Shown in pieces: positions 1 through 7,664 of a DNA stretch of 64,000 nt; positions within the stretch are counted from its first letter, which is position 1; each line of letters begins with the position of its first letter. A program made the position numbers and the translations under genes. Source of the stretch: Azospirillum tabaci (GTDB taxonomy: Bacteria; Pseudomonadota; Alphaproteobacteria; Azospirillales; Azospirillaceae); NCBI RefSeq assembly GCF_014596085.1, contig NZ_JACCJY010000024.1, positions 49,665 to 113,664 on the forward strand, written 5' to 3'. Under the pieces are notes generated by a model. It was not told the DNA's origin. It saw only the letters and a list, made by a program, of their open reading frames with translations, and ran no database searches.

Positions 1-549
1 GTCGGGCAGCATGATGACGCGCGGCGCGCCCAGCGATTCCACCACCTCCACCGCGTTGCCGGAGGTGCAGCAGATGTCCACCTCCGCCTTCACGTCGGCC
101 GAGGTGTTGACGTAGGCGACCACCGGCACGCCCGGATAGCGCTCGCGCAGCAGCCGCACGTCGGCGGCGGTGATCGATTCGGCCAGCGAACAGCCCGCCC
201 CGGTGTCGGGGATCAGCACCGTCTTGGCCGGGTTCAGCAGCTTCGCCGTCTCGGCCATGAAATGCACGCCGGCCAGCACGATCACGTCGGCGTCGGTCTC
301 GGTCGCCCGGGCGGCGAGCGCCAAGCTGTCGCCGACGATGTCGGCCACGCCGTGGAAGATCTCCGGCGTCTGGTAGTTGTGGGCGAGGATCACCGCGTTG
401 CGCTCCCGCTTCAGGCGGTTGATCTCATGGACCAGCGGGGCGTGGAACGGCCATTCGACGGCGGGGACCACGCGCTTCATGCGCTCGTAGATCGGCTGCG
501 TCGCCGCGGCGATGTCGGGCGTGTAGGCAAGGCCGGTGGTATCGCGCAT
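1..549 (-). CDS. nadA: Quinolinate synthase NadA, N-terminal part (cut by window edge)
   Basis: Quinolinate synthase is a cytosolic 4Fe-4S enzyme that condenses iminoaspartate with dihydroxyacetone phosphate, the second step of de novo NAD synthesis. The 183 visible residues contain family motifs: AHNYQ near residue 56, GDSLALA, GVHFMAETAKLLNP, VAYVNTSADVKAEVD and CCTSGNAV, the last two around the first cluster cysteines. The reading frame is open to base 1, so the C-terminal half and the remaining cluster cysteines lie outside the window. ATG at 549 is chosen because it gives the NadA frame; an ATG seven bases further upstream is out of frame. Two palindromes lie 16 to 56 bases upstream. The call is very secure. 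Confidence 0.96.
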   Translation of the reverse strand, partial: MRDTTGLAYTPDIAAATQPIYERMKRVVPAVEWPFHAPLVHEINRLKRERNAVILAHNYQTPEIFHGVADIVGDSLALAARATETDADVIVLAGVHFMAETAKLLNPAKTVLIPDTGAGCSLAESITAADVRLLRERYPGVPVVAYVNTSADVKAEVDICCTSGNAVEVVESLGAPRVIMLPD

Positions 550-564
550 GGCGCATTCCTTTAA

Positions 565-605
565 TGCTCGTCGTGAGCAAAACCATAAATGCTCGATTGG
601 AGCAT
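565..605 (-). promoter_or_regulatory. Twin palindromic operator upstream of nadA
   Basis: Two copies of TGCTC-N5-GAGCA lie at 565-579 and 590-604, with centres 25 bp apart. The second extends to ATGCTC-N5-GAGCAT. Spacing and symmetry point to a dimeric repressor bound cooperatively just upstream of the nadA start. From memory, alphaproteobacterial NAD-synthesis genes are predicted to be controlled by NadQ through palindromes of this kind; that assignment is inferred, the palindromes are seen directly. Confidence 0.7.
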
Positions 606-650
606 ATCAAGCGGAAAAGGATGCGCTCTGCGGACCGTTGGTGATTCGCC

Positions 651-998
651 CTATTTGGCTTCCTGGCTGGACAGGTCGGACGGGTTTTCGGAGCGGGTCG
701 GCTCTTGCCCCATGTCGGGTTCGCTGGCCCACTGGTTCGGGCGCGGCACCGGGTTGCCCTGCAGGTCGGGCGGTGCCCGGCGGACGTCGGCCAGCGCCTG
801 CTGAAGCTCCGCCCCCTGGGTTTCGCCGCTGGTGGTGGCCTTCGGCGCGCGGACCCCCTGCTGGTTGGGCGGCGGCTCCTGGCTTTGCTGCACCTTGATG
901 TCGTTGGACAGCGACTCCTTGGTGGCTTCCTGGGCGATGACGTTGCCGGTCATCAGCAGCCCGGCGACGAGGCTGGAAGAAATGAGAACGGCGAGCAA
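651..998 (-). CDS. Small exported protein of unknown function
   Basis: I do not recognise this 115-residue protein. It starts with a hydrophobic segment (LLAVLISSSLVAGLLMTG) ending in VIAQ, which looks like a signal peptide, so the product is probably periplasmic. The rest is polar, rich in Gln, Pro and Ser, and likely disordered. TTG at 998 is chosen as start because a strong AAAGGAG ribosome binding site lies about nine bases upstream, and starting there places the signal peptide at the N terminus. It is divergent from the formate dehydrogenase cluster and sits 46 bases before the nadA operator. No Cys lipobox is seen. Confidence 0.6.
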   Translation of the reverse strand: MLAVLISSSLVAGLLMTGNVIAQEATKESLSNDIKVQQSQEPPPNQQGVRAPKATTSGETQGAELQQALADVRRAPPDLQGNPVPRPNQWASEPDMGQEPTRSENPSDLSSQEAK

Positions 999-1091
999 GG
1001 CGGCGGACTCCTTTGGGCAAAGGGGATGACAAGGCCGTCCCCCACCAACAGGCGCGGGCACCAACCCTCCCGTTCGTGCGTTATCAGGGGC

Positions 1092-1697
1092 ATGGACCCG
1101 ACCGACGCTCCGACTCTGCCGCCCATCTTCCGCCCCTGGCCCGCCGAGGCGGGCGGCCCCTTCGCCACCGCCTGCCGCTTCGCCGCGGAAGGGGCGGCGC
1201 CCGGCACGCTCGTTCACAGCGGTCGGCGCGATCGGCTGGACGTGGCGGTGGTGCTGGTTCCCGACCGTCCGGACGCCGGGGACGGCCTCGCCGCCGTCAC
1301 CCTGGTCGCGCTGGCCGACGCGCTGGAGGCGCTGGGGCCGCCGAACCAGAGCATCCGCTTCGACGGCGCGGGCCGCCTGCTGCTGAATGGCGCGGTGGCC
1401 GGCGGAGTGACCGTCGCCCTCGGCCCCGGCGCCGAGGACGGGCTTCCCGCCTGGGCCGTGGTCGGCGCGGAGCTGGAGGTCCTGGGCGACCCCGACGACC
1501 CCGACCCCGGACGGCGTCCCGACCGCACGGCTCTGCGCGAGGAGGGCTTCGGCGACACCGACGCCGTCGCGGTTCTGGAGAGCTTCACCCGGCATTTCCT
1601 GACCTGGATCGACCGGTGGATGGACGCGGGATTCGAGCCGGTGCGGCGGGTCTGGGAACAGCGGCTGATCCGCAAGGCAGAGGAGACGCGGCCATGA
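1092..1697 (+). CDS. Biotin/lipoate ligase-like accessory protein (DUF4444 type)
   Basis: A 201-residue protein resembling the biotin/lipoate A/B protein ligase-like family (DUF4444) that is commonly the first gene of alphaproteobacterial formate dehydrogenase clusters. Visible features are a central GRLLLNGAVAGGVTVALG segment, typical of the ligase-like fold, and a C-terminal LESFTRHFLTWIDRWMDAGF helix shared with family members. The N-terminal lysine-binding catalytic part of true ligases is not obvious, so ligase activity is doubtful. ATG at 1092 follows an AGGGG site. Its stop overlaps the next ATG in an ATGA junction, so the two are translationally coupled. A role in FDH maturation is inferred from position only. 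Confidence 0.7.
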   Translation: MDPTDAPTLPPIFRPWPAEAGGPFATACRFAAEGAAPGTLVHSGRRDRLDVAVVLVPDRPDAGDGLAAVTLVALADALEALGPPNQSIRFDGAGRLLLNGAVAGGVTVALGPGAEDGLPAWAVVGAELEVLGDPDDPDPGRRPDRTALREEGFGDTDAVAVLESFTRHFLTWIDRWMDAGFEPVRRVWEQRLIRKAEETRP

Positions 1698-2233
1698 CCG
1701 GACAGGCCGAACGGCGCGGCGTCGGCATCGCGGTGGAGCGCCAGCGCATCGACAACCCGTGGGTGGACGCGCGCTGGCGGGTGACCGGCGCCCTGCCGGC
1801 GCTGCCCGACCGCGCGCCCTGGACCGTGCTGGCTCAGGACGGCGAGCGCACCGGCTATTACGCGGGCGCCACCGAGATCGTGCTCCATCCCGGCGAGACG
1901 GAGAACTACGTCGAGAATCTGAAGGGCGGCCACCCGATGCTCTACGTCATCCTGCGCCGCTGCGCCGAGGAGCCGGGGCTGCGGCTGCTCGCCGTCACCG
2001 TCGATCCCGGCGAGGTCGACGCCCATTCCGACGCTGGCGACGACCTGATCGAAGCGATCCCCCTGCCGCCCGATCTTGCGGAATGGATGCGGGATTTCGT
2101 GGCCCGCCATCACACCGAACGCCCCTTCTACAAGCGCCAGCGCGACCGTGCCGACCCGGAGGCGCTGGCCCGCCGTGCCCCGGCCGTCCAACCCGGAGGT
2201 GCTCACCCCGGAAAGGATCAGCGCCATGGATGA
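1694..2233 (+). CDS. DUF3305 protein of the formate dehydrogenase cluster
   Basis: A 179-residue soluble protein with the DUF3305 signature: VERQRIDNPWVDARWRV near the N terminus, then GYYAGATEIVLHPGETENY and a C-terminal FYKRQRDRADPEAL. DUF3305 proteins are found almost only beside formate dehydrogenase genes and are regarded as assembly or accessory factors; no biochemical role is known to me. It overlaps the previous stop by an ATGA and the following gene by eight bases, so translation is probably coupled along the first three genes. The family call is secure, the function is not. Confidence 0.85.
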   Translation: MTGQAERRGVGIAVERQRIDNPWVDARWRVTGALPALPDRAPWTVLAQDGERTGYYAGATEIVLHPGETENYVENLKGGHPMLYVILRRCAEEPGLRLLAVTVDPGEVDAHSDAGDDLIEAIPLPPDLAEWMRDFVARHHTERPFYKRQRDRADPEALARRAPAVQPGGAHPGKDQRHG

Positions 2234-2861
2234 CCGCACCTTGGACGACGGGTCCGAAGGCTTCCTGTCCCGTTGGTCCCGCCGCAAGCAGGAGGCGCGC
2301 ACGGCGCCCGTCGAGGCCCCCGAACCGCAGGAGGAGCGGGACACGGCGGAGGAACCGCAGGCCATCGCCGCTCCGCCGCCGGAACCCTTCGATCCGGAGA
2401 GCCTTCCCCCGGTGGAGAGCCTGGGTGCGGACAGCGACTACACCGGTTTCCTCGCCAGCAACGTCCCGCAGGAGCTGAAACGGTTGGCCCTGCGCAAGGC
2501 CTGGACCAGCGACCCGGTGATCGCGGGCTTCCGTGGCTTCGCCGAGTATGACTGGGACTGCAACGCCCCCGGTTACGGCAAGCTGCTCGCCACCGACCGC
2601 ATCGCCGACCTGCTGGACCGCATCGCCACCGACGAGAAACCGCCGGAGGAGGAGCCGCAGGAGGTGGTGGTTGCTGGGGTGGGCGAGTCTGAGGAAGGTG
2701 AGGGTCTTGCCCCCACCCCGGCCCTCCCCCGCTCTCAGCGGACCGAAGGTCCGCCTGCCGCGTCAGCGCAAACCTTTGGTTTGCGCGAAAGCTCCGCAGG
2801 GGAGGGAGAATCCTGCGAAGCGGCGTCCGTCCCCTCCCCTGCGAAAGCGGGGGAGGGTTAG
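2226..2861 (+). CDS. DUF3306 protein with a repeat-derived C terminus
   Basis: A 211-residue protein. The N-terminal part (FLSRWSRRKQEAR, then an acidic Pro/Glu linker) and the core SDYTGFLASNVPQELKRLALR plus WTSDPVIAGFRGFAEYDWD are typical of DUF3306, the usual partner of DUF3305 in FDH clusters. Its function is unknown. From about residue 161 to the stop, the reading frame runs through an interspersed palindromic repeat (2706-2873), and even the TAG stop lies in the repeat. The last 50 or so residues are therefore repeat-encoded and not family sequence. ATG at 2226 overlaps the upstream gene by eight bases. Confidence 0.85.
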   Translation: MDDRTLDDGSEGFLSRWSRRKQEARTAPVEAPEPQEERDTAEEPQAIAAPPPEPFDPESLPPVESLGADSDYTGFLASNVPQELKRLALRKAWTSDPVIAGFRGFAEYDWDCNAPGYGKLLATDRIADLLDRIATDEKPPEEEPQEVVVAGVGESEEGEGLAPTPALPRSQRTEGPPAASAQTFGLRESSAGEGESCEAASVPSPAKAGEG

Positions 2862-2873
2862 GGAGGGGGCAAG
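2706..2873. repeat. Interspersed palindromic repeat, copy 1 (long form)
   Basis: The outer arms are CTTGCCCCCACC... and ...GGGAGGGGGCAAG, with inner GCGGGGGAGGG-type arms. Between them is an extra segment holding a second palindrome (CAAACCTTTGGTTTG) and Ser/Gln-type codons. It is the same family as the copies at 7522, 18158, 53081 and 62835. This copy is the longest and lies partly inside the DUF3306 reading frame. Confidence 0.85.
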
Positions 2874-2996
2874 CGCTGAAGCAATCAGGCAACCCCACCT
2901 CCCCGCCTGAACTGCGCAACCTTTGGGCATTCCCGCTGTTGTCGCTGATGAGCCGGACCTTAACCGGCCACGGAAAAGGCGCAGCGGGGCAAGGGC

Positions 2997-3677
2997 ATGG
3001 CGGAAACGGCCATCATCGACGACGCGGATCGGCTGCGGGCGCAGGCGTACGGCCTGCTGGCCCACCTGTTGGCGCGCCCGCCGTCCCGCGACTTGTTGGC
3101 CACGGTCGGCGCTCTGGCCGGGGATGGCTCGCCGCTGGGCCGGGCCATCAGCGATCTGGCCGTACGTGCCCGTACGCTCGCCGACCACCCGGACGGCGAA
3201 CGGCGGGCCGAACGCGAATACCATGAGCTGTTCATCGGGGTGACGCGGGGCGAGCTGGTTCCCTTCGCCTCCTACTACCGCACCGGCTTCCTGATCGACC
3301 GCCCGCTCGCCCGCCTGCGCGAGGACATGCAGGCGCTGGGCATCGAGCGCGCGCCCGGCGTCAGCGAACCGGAGGACCACATCGCCGCCATCGCCGAGAT
3401 CATGGGCGCGCTCGCCGCCGGGACCGTCGGCGGGCTGGACGGCGAACCGAACCTGCCGGGACAGAAGCGCTTCTTCGAGCGCCACCTCGCCCCATGGGCG
3501 GGCCGCTTCTTCCAGGATCTGGAGGAGGCGTCGGCGGCGCATCTCTACCGGCCCCTGGGCACCTTCGGGCGGCTGTTCCTGGACATCGAGACCAACGCCT
3601 TCGCGATGATCGCGCACGCCCCTCCGGGTGCGGCTCGCGGGGCCGACCAGCGGGAGGGCACGAACCATGCACCGTGA
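2997..3677 (+). CDS. TorD/DmsD-family chaperone for formate dehydrogenase
   Basis: A 226-residue, largely helical protein of the TorD/DmsD (redox enzyme maturation protein) family. The signature EYHELFIGVTRGELVPFASYY lies near residues 73-93, and EPEDHIAAIAEIM corresponds to the second conserved helix. These cytoplasmic chaperones bind the Tat leader and immature molybdoenzyme until cofactor insertion is complete. It is placed directly before the Tat-signal peptide gene and fdhA, which makes FdhA the likely client. The start ATG at 2997 has a GGGCAAGGG upstream sequence. The following gene begins 11 bases before its stop. Confidence 0.9.
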   Translation: MAETAIIDDADRLRAQAYGLLAHLLARPPSRDLLATVGALAGDGSPLGRAISDLAVRARTLADHPDGERRAEREYHELFIGVTRGELVPFASYYRTGFLIDRPLARLREDMQALGIERAPGVSEPEDHIAAIAEIMGALAAGTVGGLDGEPNLPGQKRFFERHLAPWAGRFFQDLEEASAAHLYRPLGTFGRLFLDIETNAFAMIAHAPPGAARGADQREGTNHAP

Positions 3678-3882
3678 CGAGAAGCCGAAAGCCGCCAAGA
3701 CCGGACTGGAACGCCGCAGCCTGCTGAAGGGCCTCGGGCTGGGTGCGGCGGGGGCCGCCGCCGCGGCCGCGGCCCTGCGCGCCGCTCCGGCGGAGGCGAT
3801 GGAATCGCGGCAGGAGCAGGTGAAGTCCCGCTACCGCGAAACCGACCATGTGAAGCGTTTCTACGCGCTGAACCGACTCTGA
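3667..3882 (+). CDS. Small Tat-signal protein of formate dehydrogenase region
   Basis: A 71-residue protein made almost entirely of a twin-arginine leader: LERRSLLKGLGLGAAGAAA followed by an Ala-rich stretch and a cleavage-like PAEA. A short polar tail follows, ending in RETDHVKRFYALNRL. It matches the 'formate dehydrogenase region TAT target' family, which sits upstream of fdhA in many proteobacteria. Its role is unknown; it may be a small subunit or assembly factor moved across the membrane with FdhA. It overlaps torD by 11 bases, so it is co-translated with it. Confidence 0.85.
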   Translation: MHRDEKPKAAKTGLERRSLLKGLGLGAAGAAAAAAALRAAPAEAMESRQEQVKSRYRETDHVKRFYALNRL

Positions 3883-3911
3883 CCGCGACGTCTTTTTCCG
3901 CGACGTCTTTT
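3883..3911. repeat. Short tandem duplication before fdhA
   Basis: CCGCGACGTCTTTT occurs twice (3883-3896 and 3898-3911) with a 15-base period, directly between the small Tat gene stop and the fdhA ribosome binding site. It looks like a local slippage duplication. No hairpin is formed and no function is evident. Confidence 0.6.
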
Positions 3912-3925
3912 CAAAGGGCCGCCCC

Positions 3926-6844
3926 ATGCTCGTCAAGCGCAACGCCGGAACCGCCGCCACCCGCGCCTCCCTCGCCCGCCGCCTGAACGGTCTGTCGGCG
4001 GGCACCGCCGGGCTTGGAGAAACCGTCGACCGCCGCGGCTTCCTGAAGACCTCCGGCCTCGCCGCCGGGGGCATGGCGGCGCTGGGCGCGCTGCCCGCCG
4101 CGATGATCCAGAAGGCCGAGGCCGGGCCGACCCTGCCCAACGTCGAGGTCGTCACCCGCAAGAACGTCTGCACCCACTGCTCGGTCGGCTGCACCGTGAT
4201 CGCCGAGGTGCAGAACGGCGTCTGGACCGGGCAGGAGCCGGGCTGGGAGAGCCCGATCAGCCAGGGCGCGCACTGCGCGAAGGGCGCCTCGGTCCGCGAG
4301 CTGACCAAGGGCGAGCGGCGGGTGAAATACCCGATGAAGCTGGTGGACGGCCAGTGGCAGCGCATCTCCTGGGACCAGGCCATCGAGGAGATCGGGAACA
4401 AGCTGCTGGAGATCCGCCAGCAGTCCGGGCCGGACGCCACCTTCTGGCTGGGTTCCGCCAAATTCTCCAACGAGGGCGCCTATCTCTTCCGCAAGCTGGC
4501 GGCCTTCTGGGGAACCAACAACGTCGATCATCAGGCGCGCATCTGTCACAGCACCACGGTCGCCGGGGTGGCGAACACCTGGGGCTACGGCGCCATGACC
4601 AACAGCTACAACGACATCCAGAATTCCAAGGCGCTGCTGATCATCGGCGGCAACCCGGCCGAGGCCCACCCCGTCTCGCTGCCGCACATGCTGCGCGGGA
4701 AGGAGCACAACCGCGCCCCGTTCATCGTCATCGACCCGCGCTTCACCCGCACCGCCGCCCACGCCACCGACTATGTGCGCATCCGCCCCGGCACCGACAT
4801 CCCGGTCACCTGGGGCATCCTCTGGCACATCTTCGAGAACGGCTGGGAGGACAAGGAGTACATCCGCCAACGCGTCTACGGCATGGACGAGGTCCGCGCC
4901 GAGGTGAAGAAGTGGGACCCCGCGACGGTGGAGCGGGTCAGCGGCGTCCCTGGCGAGCAGCTCTACCGCGTGGCCGAGGCGCTGGCGAAGAACCGGCCGT
5001 CCACCGTCATCTGGTGCATGGGCATCACCCAGAAGACCACCGGCACCGCCAACGTCCGCGCCCTGTCGATCCTGCAGCTGGCGCTCGGCAACATCGGCAC
5101 GGCCGGCGGCGGGGCGAACATCTACCGCGGCCACTGCAACGTGCAGGGCGCCACCGATTTCGGGCTCGACGTCTCCACGCTGCCCTCCTACTACGGGCTG
5201 GCCGAGGGGGCGTGGAAGCATTTCTGCCGCGTCTGGGACGTCGATTACGACTGGATGAAAAGCCGCTTCTCCTCCAAGGAGCTGATGGAGGCCAAGGGCA
5301 TCCCGACCACCCGCTGGTTCGACGGAGTCACCTACAAGCCGGAGGAGATCCAGCAGCCGTCGCCGCTGAAGGCGATGGTCGTCTTCGGCCACGGCGGCAA
5401 CACCGTCACCCGCATGCCGGAGATGCTGAAGGGGCTGGAGCAGCTGTCCCTGCTCGTCATCGCCGACCCGCACCCGACCACCTTCGCCGCCTTCAAGGAG
5501 CGCCGGAACGGCACCTACATCCTGCCGGCCTGCACCCAGTTCGAGACGGACGGCTCGCGCACCTGCTCCAACCGGTCGGTGCAGTGGGGCGAGAAGGTCG
5601 TGGAGCCGATCTTCGAGTCCAAGGACGACTACACCATCATCTATCTGCTGGCCCGCAAGTTCGGCTTCGCCGACGAGATGTTCAAGCACATCACGGTGGA
5701 GCAGACCCGACCGGTGCCGGAGGACATCCTGCGCGAGATCAACCGCGGCTGTCTGTCCACCGGCTACACCGGCCAGTCGCCGGAGCGGCTGAAGATGCAC
5801 ATGAAGCATCAGGCCGATTTCGACAAGATCACCATGCAGGCGACCAGCGGCCCGCTGAAGGGCGAGTATTACGGCCTGCCCTGGCCCTGCTGGGGCCATC
5901 CGGAGCTTCGCCATCCCGGCTGCGCCGTTCTTTACGACACCTCCAAGCACGTGATGGAGGGCGGCGGCGTCTTCCGCGCCCGCTTCGGGGTGGAGCGCAA
6001 CGGCGTCAGCCTGCTCGCCGACGGCTCCTATTCCAAGGGGTCGGAGATCGAGGACGGCTATCCCGAATTCACCATGGCGATGCTGCGCAAGCTGGGCTGG
6101 GACAAGGACCTGACGGCCGAGGAGATGCGGGTCATCCAGGCCATCGGCGGCGACAAGGTGGACGAGGTGAGCTGGCAGACCGATCTGTCCATGGGCATCA
6201 TCCGCGTCGCGATGAAGCACGGCTGCGTGCCGCACGGCAACGCCAAGGCCCGCGCCGTCGCCTGGAACCTGCCCGACCCGGTGCCGCTGCACCGCGAGCC
6301 GATCTACTCCCCGCGGCCGGAGCTGGTAAAGGAGTATCCGGCGATCGAGGACCGGCGCGATTACCGCCTGCCGCAGCTCGCCCGCTCGCTCCAGTTCAAG
6401 ATCGCGGACAGCGACATCCGCCAGCGCTTCCCCTTCATCCTGACCTCCGGACGGCTGGTCGAATATGAGGGCGGCGGCGAGGAGACCCGCTCCAACCCCT
6501 GGCTGGCCGAATTGCAGCAGTCGATGTTCGTGGAGATCAACCCCAAGGACGCCGAGCGCCTGGGCATCCGCGACGGCGGCATGGTCTGGGTCTACGGGCC
6601 GGAGGACAACTCGAAGGCGCGGATGCGCGCGCTGGTGACCGAACGCATCGGCGCCGGCACGGTCTTCATGCCCTTCCACTTCTCCGGCTACTGGCAGGGC
6701 AACAGCCTGCGGGAGAACTACCCGCCGGGCACCGACCCCATCGTCCTGGGCGAGCCGGCCAACGGGGTGACGACCTATGGCTACGACCCGATGACCTTCA
6801 TGCAGGAAACCAAGGTGACGCTTTGCCGCGTCGAGCCGGCCTGA
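3926..6844 (+). CDS. fdhA: Formate dehydrogenase catalytic (alpha) subunit, cysteine type
   Basis: A 972-residue molybdo/tungsto-bis-MGD enzyme that oxidises formate to CO2 in the periplasm. A twin-arginine motif (DRRGFLKTSG, residues 35-44) begins the Tat leader. The 4Fe-4S site is C82-x2-C85-x3-C89 and C117 (CTHCSVGC ... HCAKG). The Mo ligand is C207 in RICHSTTVAG, so this is the cysteine form and not selenocysteine. The C-terminal molybdopterin dinucleotide domain contains PFILTSGRLVEYEGGGEETR. The large size and the FdhB/FdhC partners fit the membrane-bound FDH-N/FDH-O class, not the soluble NAD-linked enzyme. The start at 3926 has AAAGGG upstream. Very secure. Confidence 0.96.
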   Translation: MLVKRNAGTAATRASLARRLNGLSAGTAGLGETVDRRGFLKTSGLAAGGMAALGALPAAMIQKAEAGPTLPNVEVVTRKNVCTHCSVGCTVIAEVQNGVWTGQEPGWESPISQGAHCAKGASVRELTKGERRVKYPMKLVDGQWQRISWDQAIEEIGNKLLEIRQQSGPDATFWLGSAKFSNEGAYLFRKLAAFWGTNNVDHQARICHSTTVAGVANTWGYGAMTNSYNDIQNSKALLIIGGNPAEAHPVSLPHMLRGKEHNRAPFIVIDPRFTRTAAHATDYVRIRPGTDIPVTWGILWHIFENGWEDKEYIRQRVYGMDEVRAEVKKWDPATVERVSGVPGEQLYRVAEALAKNRPSTVIWCMGITQKTTGTANVRALSILQLALGNIGTAGGGANIYRGHCNVQGATDFGLDVSTLPSYYGLAEGAWKHFCRVWDVDYDWMKSRFSSKELMEAKGIPTTRWFDGVTYKPEEIQQPSPLKAMVVFGHGGNTVTRMPEMLKGLEQLSLLVIADPHPTTFAAFKERRNGTYILPACTQFETDGSRTCSNRSVQWGEKVVEPIFESKDDYTIIYLLARKFGFADEMFKHITVEQTRPVPEDILREINRGCLSTGYTGQSPERLKMHMKHQADFDKITMQATSGPLKGEYYGLPWPCWGHPELRHPGCAVLYDTSKHVMEGGGVFRARFGVERNGVSLLADGSYSKGSEIEDGYPEFTMAMLRKLGWDKDLTAEEMRVIQAIGGDKVDEVSWQTDLSMGIIRVAMKHGCVPHGNAKARAVAWNLPDPVPLHREPIYSPRPELVKEYPAIEDRRDYRLPQLARSLQFKIADSDIRQRFPFILTSGRLVEYEGGGEETRSNPWLAELQQSMFVEINPKDAERLGIRDGGMVWVYGPEDNSKARMRALVTERIGAGTVFMPFHFSGYWQGNSLRENYPPGTDPIVLGEPANGVTTYGYDPMTFMQETKVTLCRVEPA

Positions 6845-6869
6845 CGCGCCGCGAGGAGGACACAAGACC

Positions 6870-7505
6870 ATGGCCCGCATGAAATTCCTGTGCGACGCGG
6901 AACGCTGCATCGAGTGCAACGCCTGCGTCACCGCCTGTAAGAACGAGCACGACATCCCCTGGGGCATCAACCGCCGCCGCGTCATCACGCTGAAGGACGG
7001 CGTGCCGGGCGAGCGCTCCATCTCCATGGCCTGCATGCACTGCAACGACCCGCCCTGCGCCGCGGTCTGCCCGGTGGACTGCTTCTACCAGACGGCCGAC
7101 GGGGTGGTGCTGCACTCGAAGGATCTGTGCATCGGCTGCGGCTATTGCTTCTACGCCTGCCCCTTCGGCGCGCCGCAGTACCCGCAGGCGACCAACTTCG
7201 GCGGGCGCGGCAAGATGGACAAGTGCACCTTCTGCACCGGCGGCCCGGAAGCGGACAACACGATGGAGGAGTACCAGAAATACGGCACCAACCGGCTGGC
7301 CGAAGGCAAGCTGCCGCTCTGCGCGGAAATGTGCTCCACCCGCGCGCTGATGGCCGGTGACGGCGACGTTCTGGCCGACATCTATAAGGAGCGGACGGTG
7401 CGCCGCGGCTACGGCTCCGGCGCCTGGGGCTGGTCCACCGCCTATGGTCAGAACGACCGCGGCGACGCGTTCAGCCCGGGCCGCGAGGGCACGGGCGGGA
7501 GCTGA
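6870..7505 (+). CDS. fdhB: Formate dehydrogenase iron-sulfur (beta) subunit
   Basis: A 211-residue ferredoxin-like subunit that carries electrons from FdhA to the cytochrome b subunit. It contains four 4Fe-4S cysteine groups: C13/C16/C19/C23 (CIECNACVTAC), C55/C58/C63/C67 (CMHCNDPPCAAVC), C87/C90/C93/C97 (CIGCGYCFYAC) and a fourth group from CTFCTGG near residue 119 plus the CAEMC near residue 150. It lacks the C-terminal membrane anchor of E. coli FdnH/FdoH, as in the shorter FDH3 type. It is separated from fdhA by 25 bases with a GAGGAG site. Confidence 0.95.
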   Translation: MARMKFLCDAERCIECNACVTACKNEHDIPWGINRRRVITLKDGVPGERSISMACMHCNDPPCAAVCPVDCFYQTADGVVLHSKDLCIGCGYCFYACPFGAPQYPQATNFGGRGKMDKCTFCTGGPEADNTMEEYQKYGTNRLAEGKLPLCAEMCSTRALMAGDGDVLADIYKERTVRRGYGSGAWGWSTAYGQNDRGDAFSPGREGTGGS

Positions 7506-7521
7506 GCGGGTGGGGAAGTGA

Positions 7522-7609
7522 TGCCCCCACCCTAACCCTCCCCCGCTTCGCAGGGGAGGGGACAAAACTCCCTCCCCCGCCCAGCGGGGGAGGGCCGGGG
7601 TGGGGGCAG
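7522..7609. repeat. Interspersed palindromic repeat, copy 2
   Basis: TGCCCCCACCCTAACCCTCC ... GGGAGGGCCGGGGTGGGGGCA: an imperfect inverted repeat with an inner pair CCCCCGCTTCGCAGGGG and CCCGCCCAGCGGG. It fills the gap between fdhB and fdhC, so it will be transcribed within the FDH operon. Confidence 0.85.
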
Positions 7610-7664
7610 GCGTCCCCCGATCACGCACCCCGCAAAGCGCATATTTTCTAGGGAAGGACGCGCC

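Noticed and set aside
1092..1697. Active biotin or lipoate ligase
   Set aside because: Only the accessory-type domain is visible and the catalytic lysine-binding core motif is not found; context points to FDH maturation.
3926..6844. Selenocysteine formate dehydrogenase
   Set aside because: The metal-ligand position is a normal TGT Cys codon (RICHST), and the frame has no internal TGA.
3911..7045. A 1044-codon open frame on the minus strand over fdhA
   Set aside because: Antisense shadow of fdhA; the plus frame encodes a complete molybdoenzyme with all cofactor motifs.
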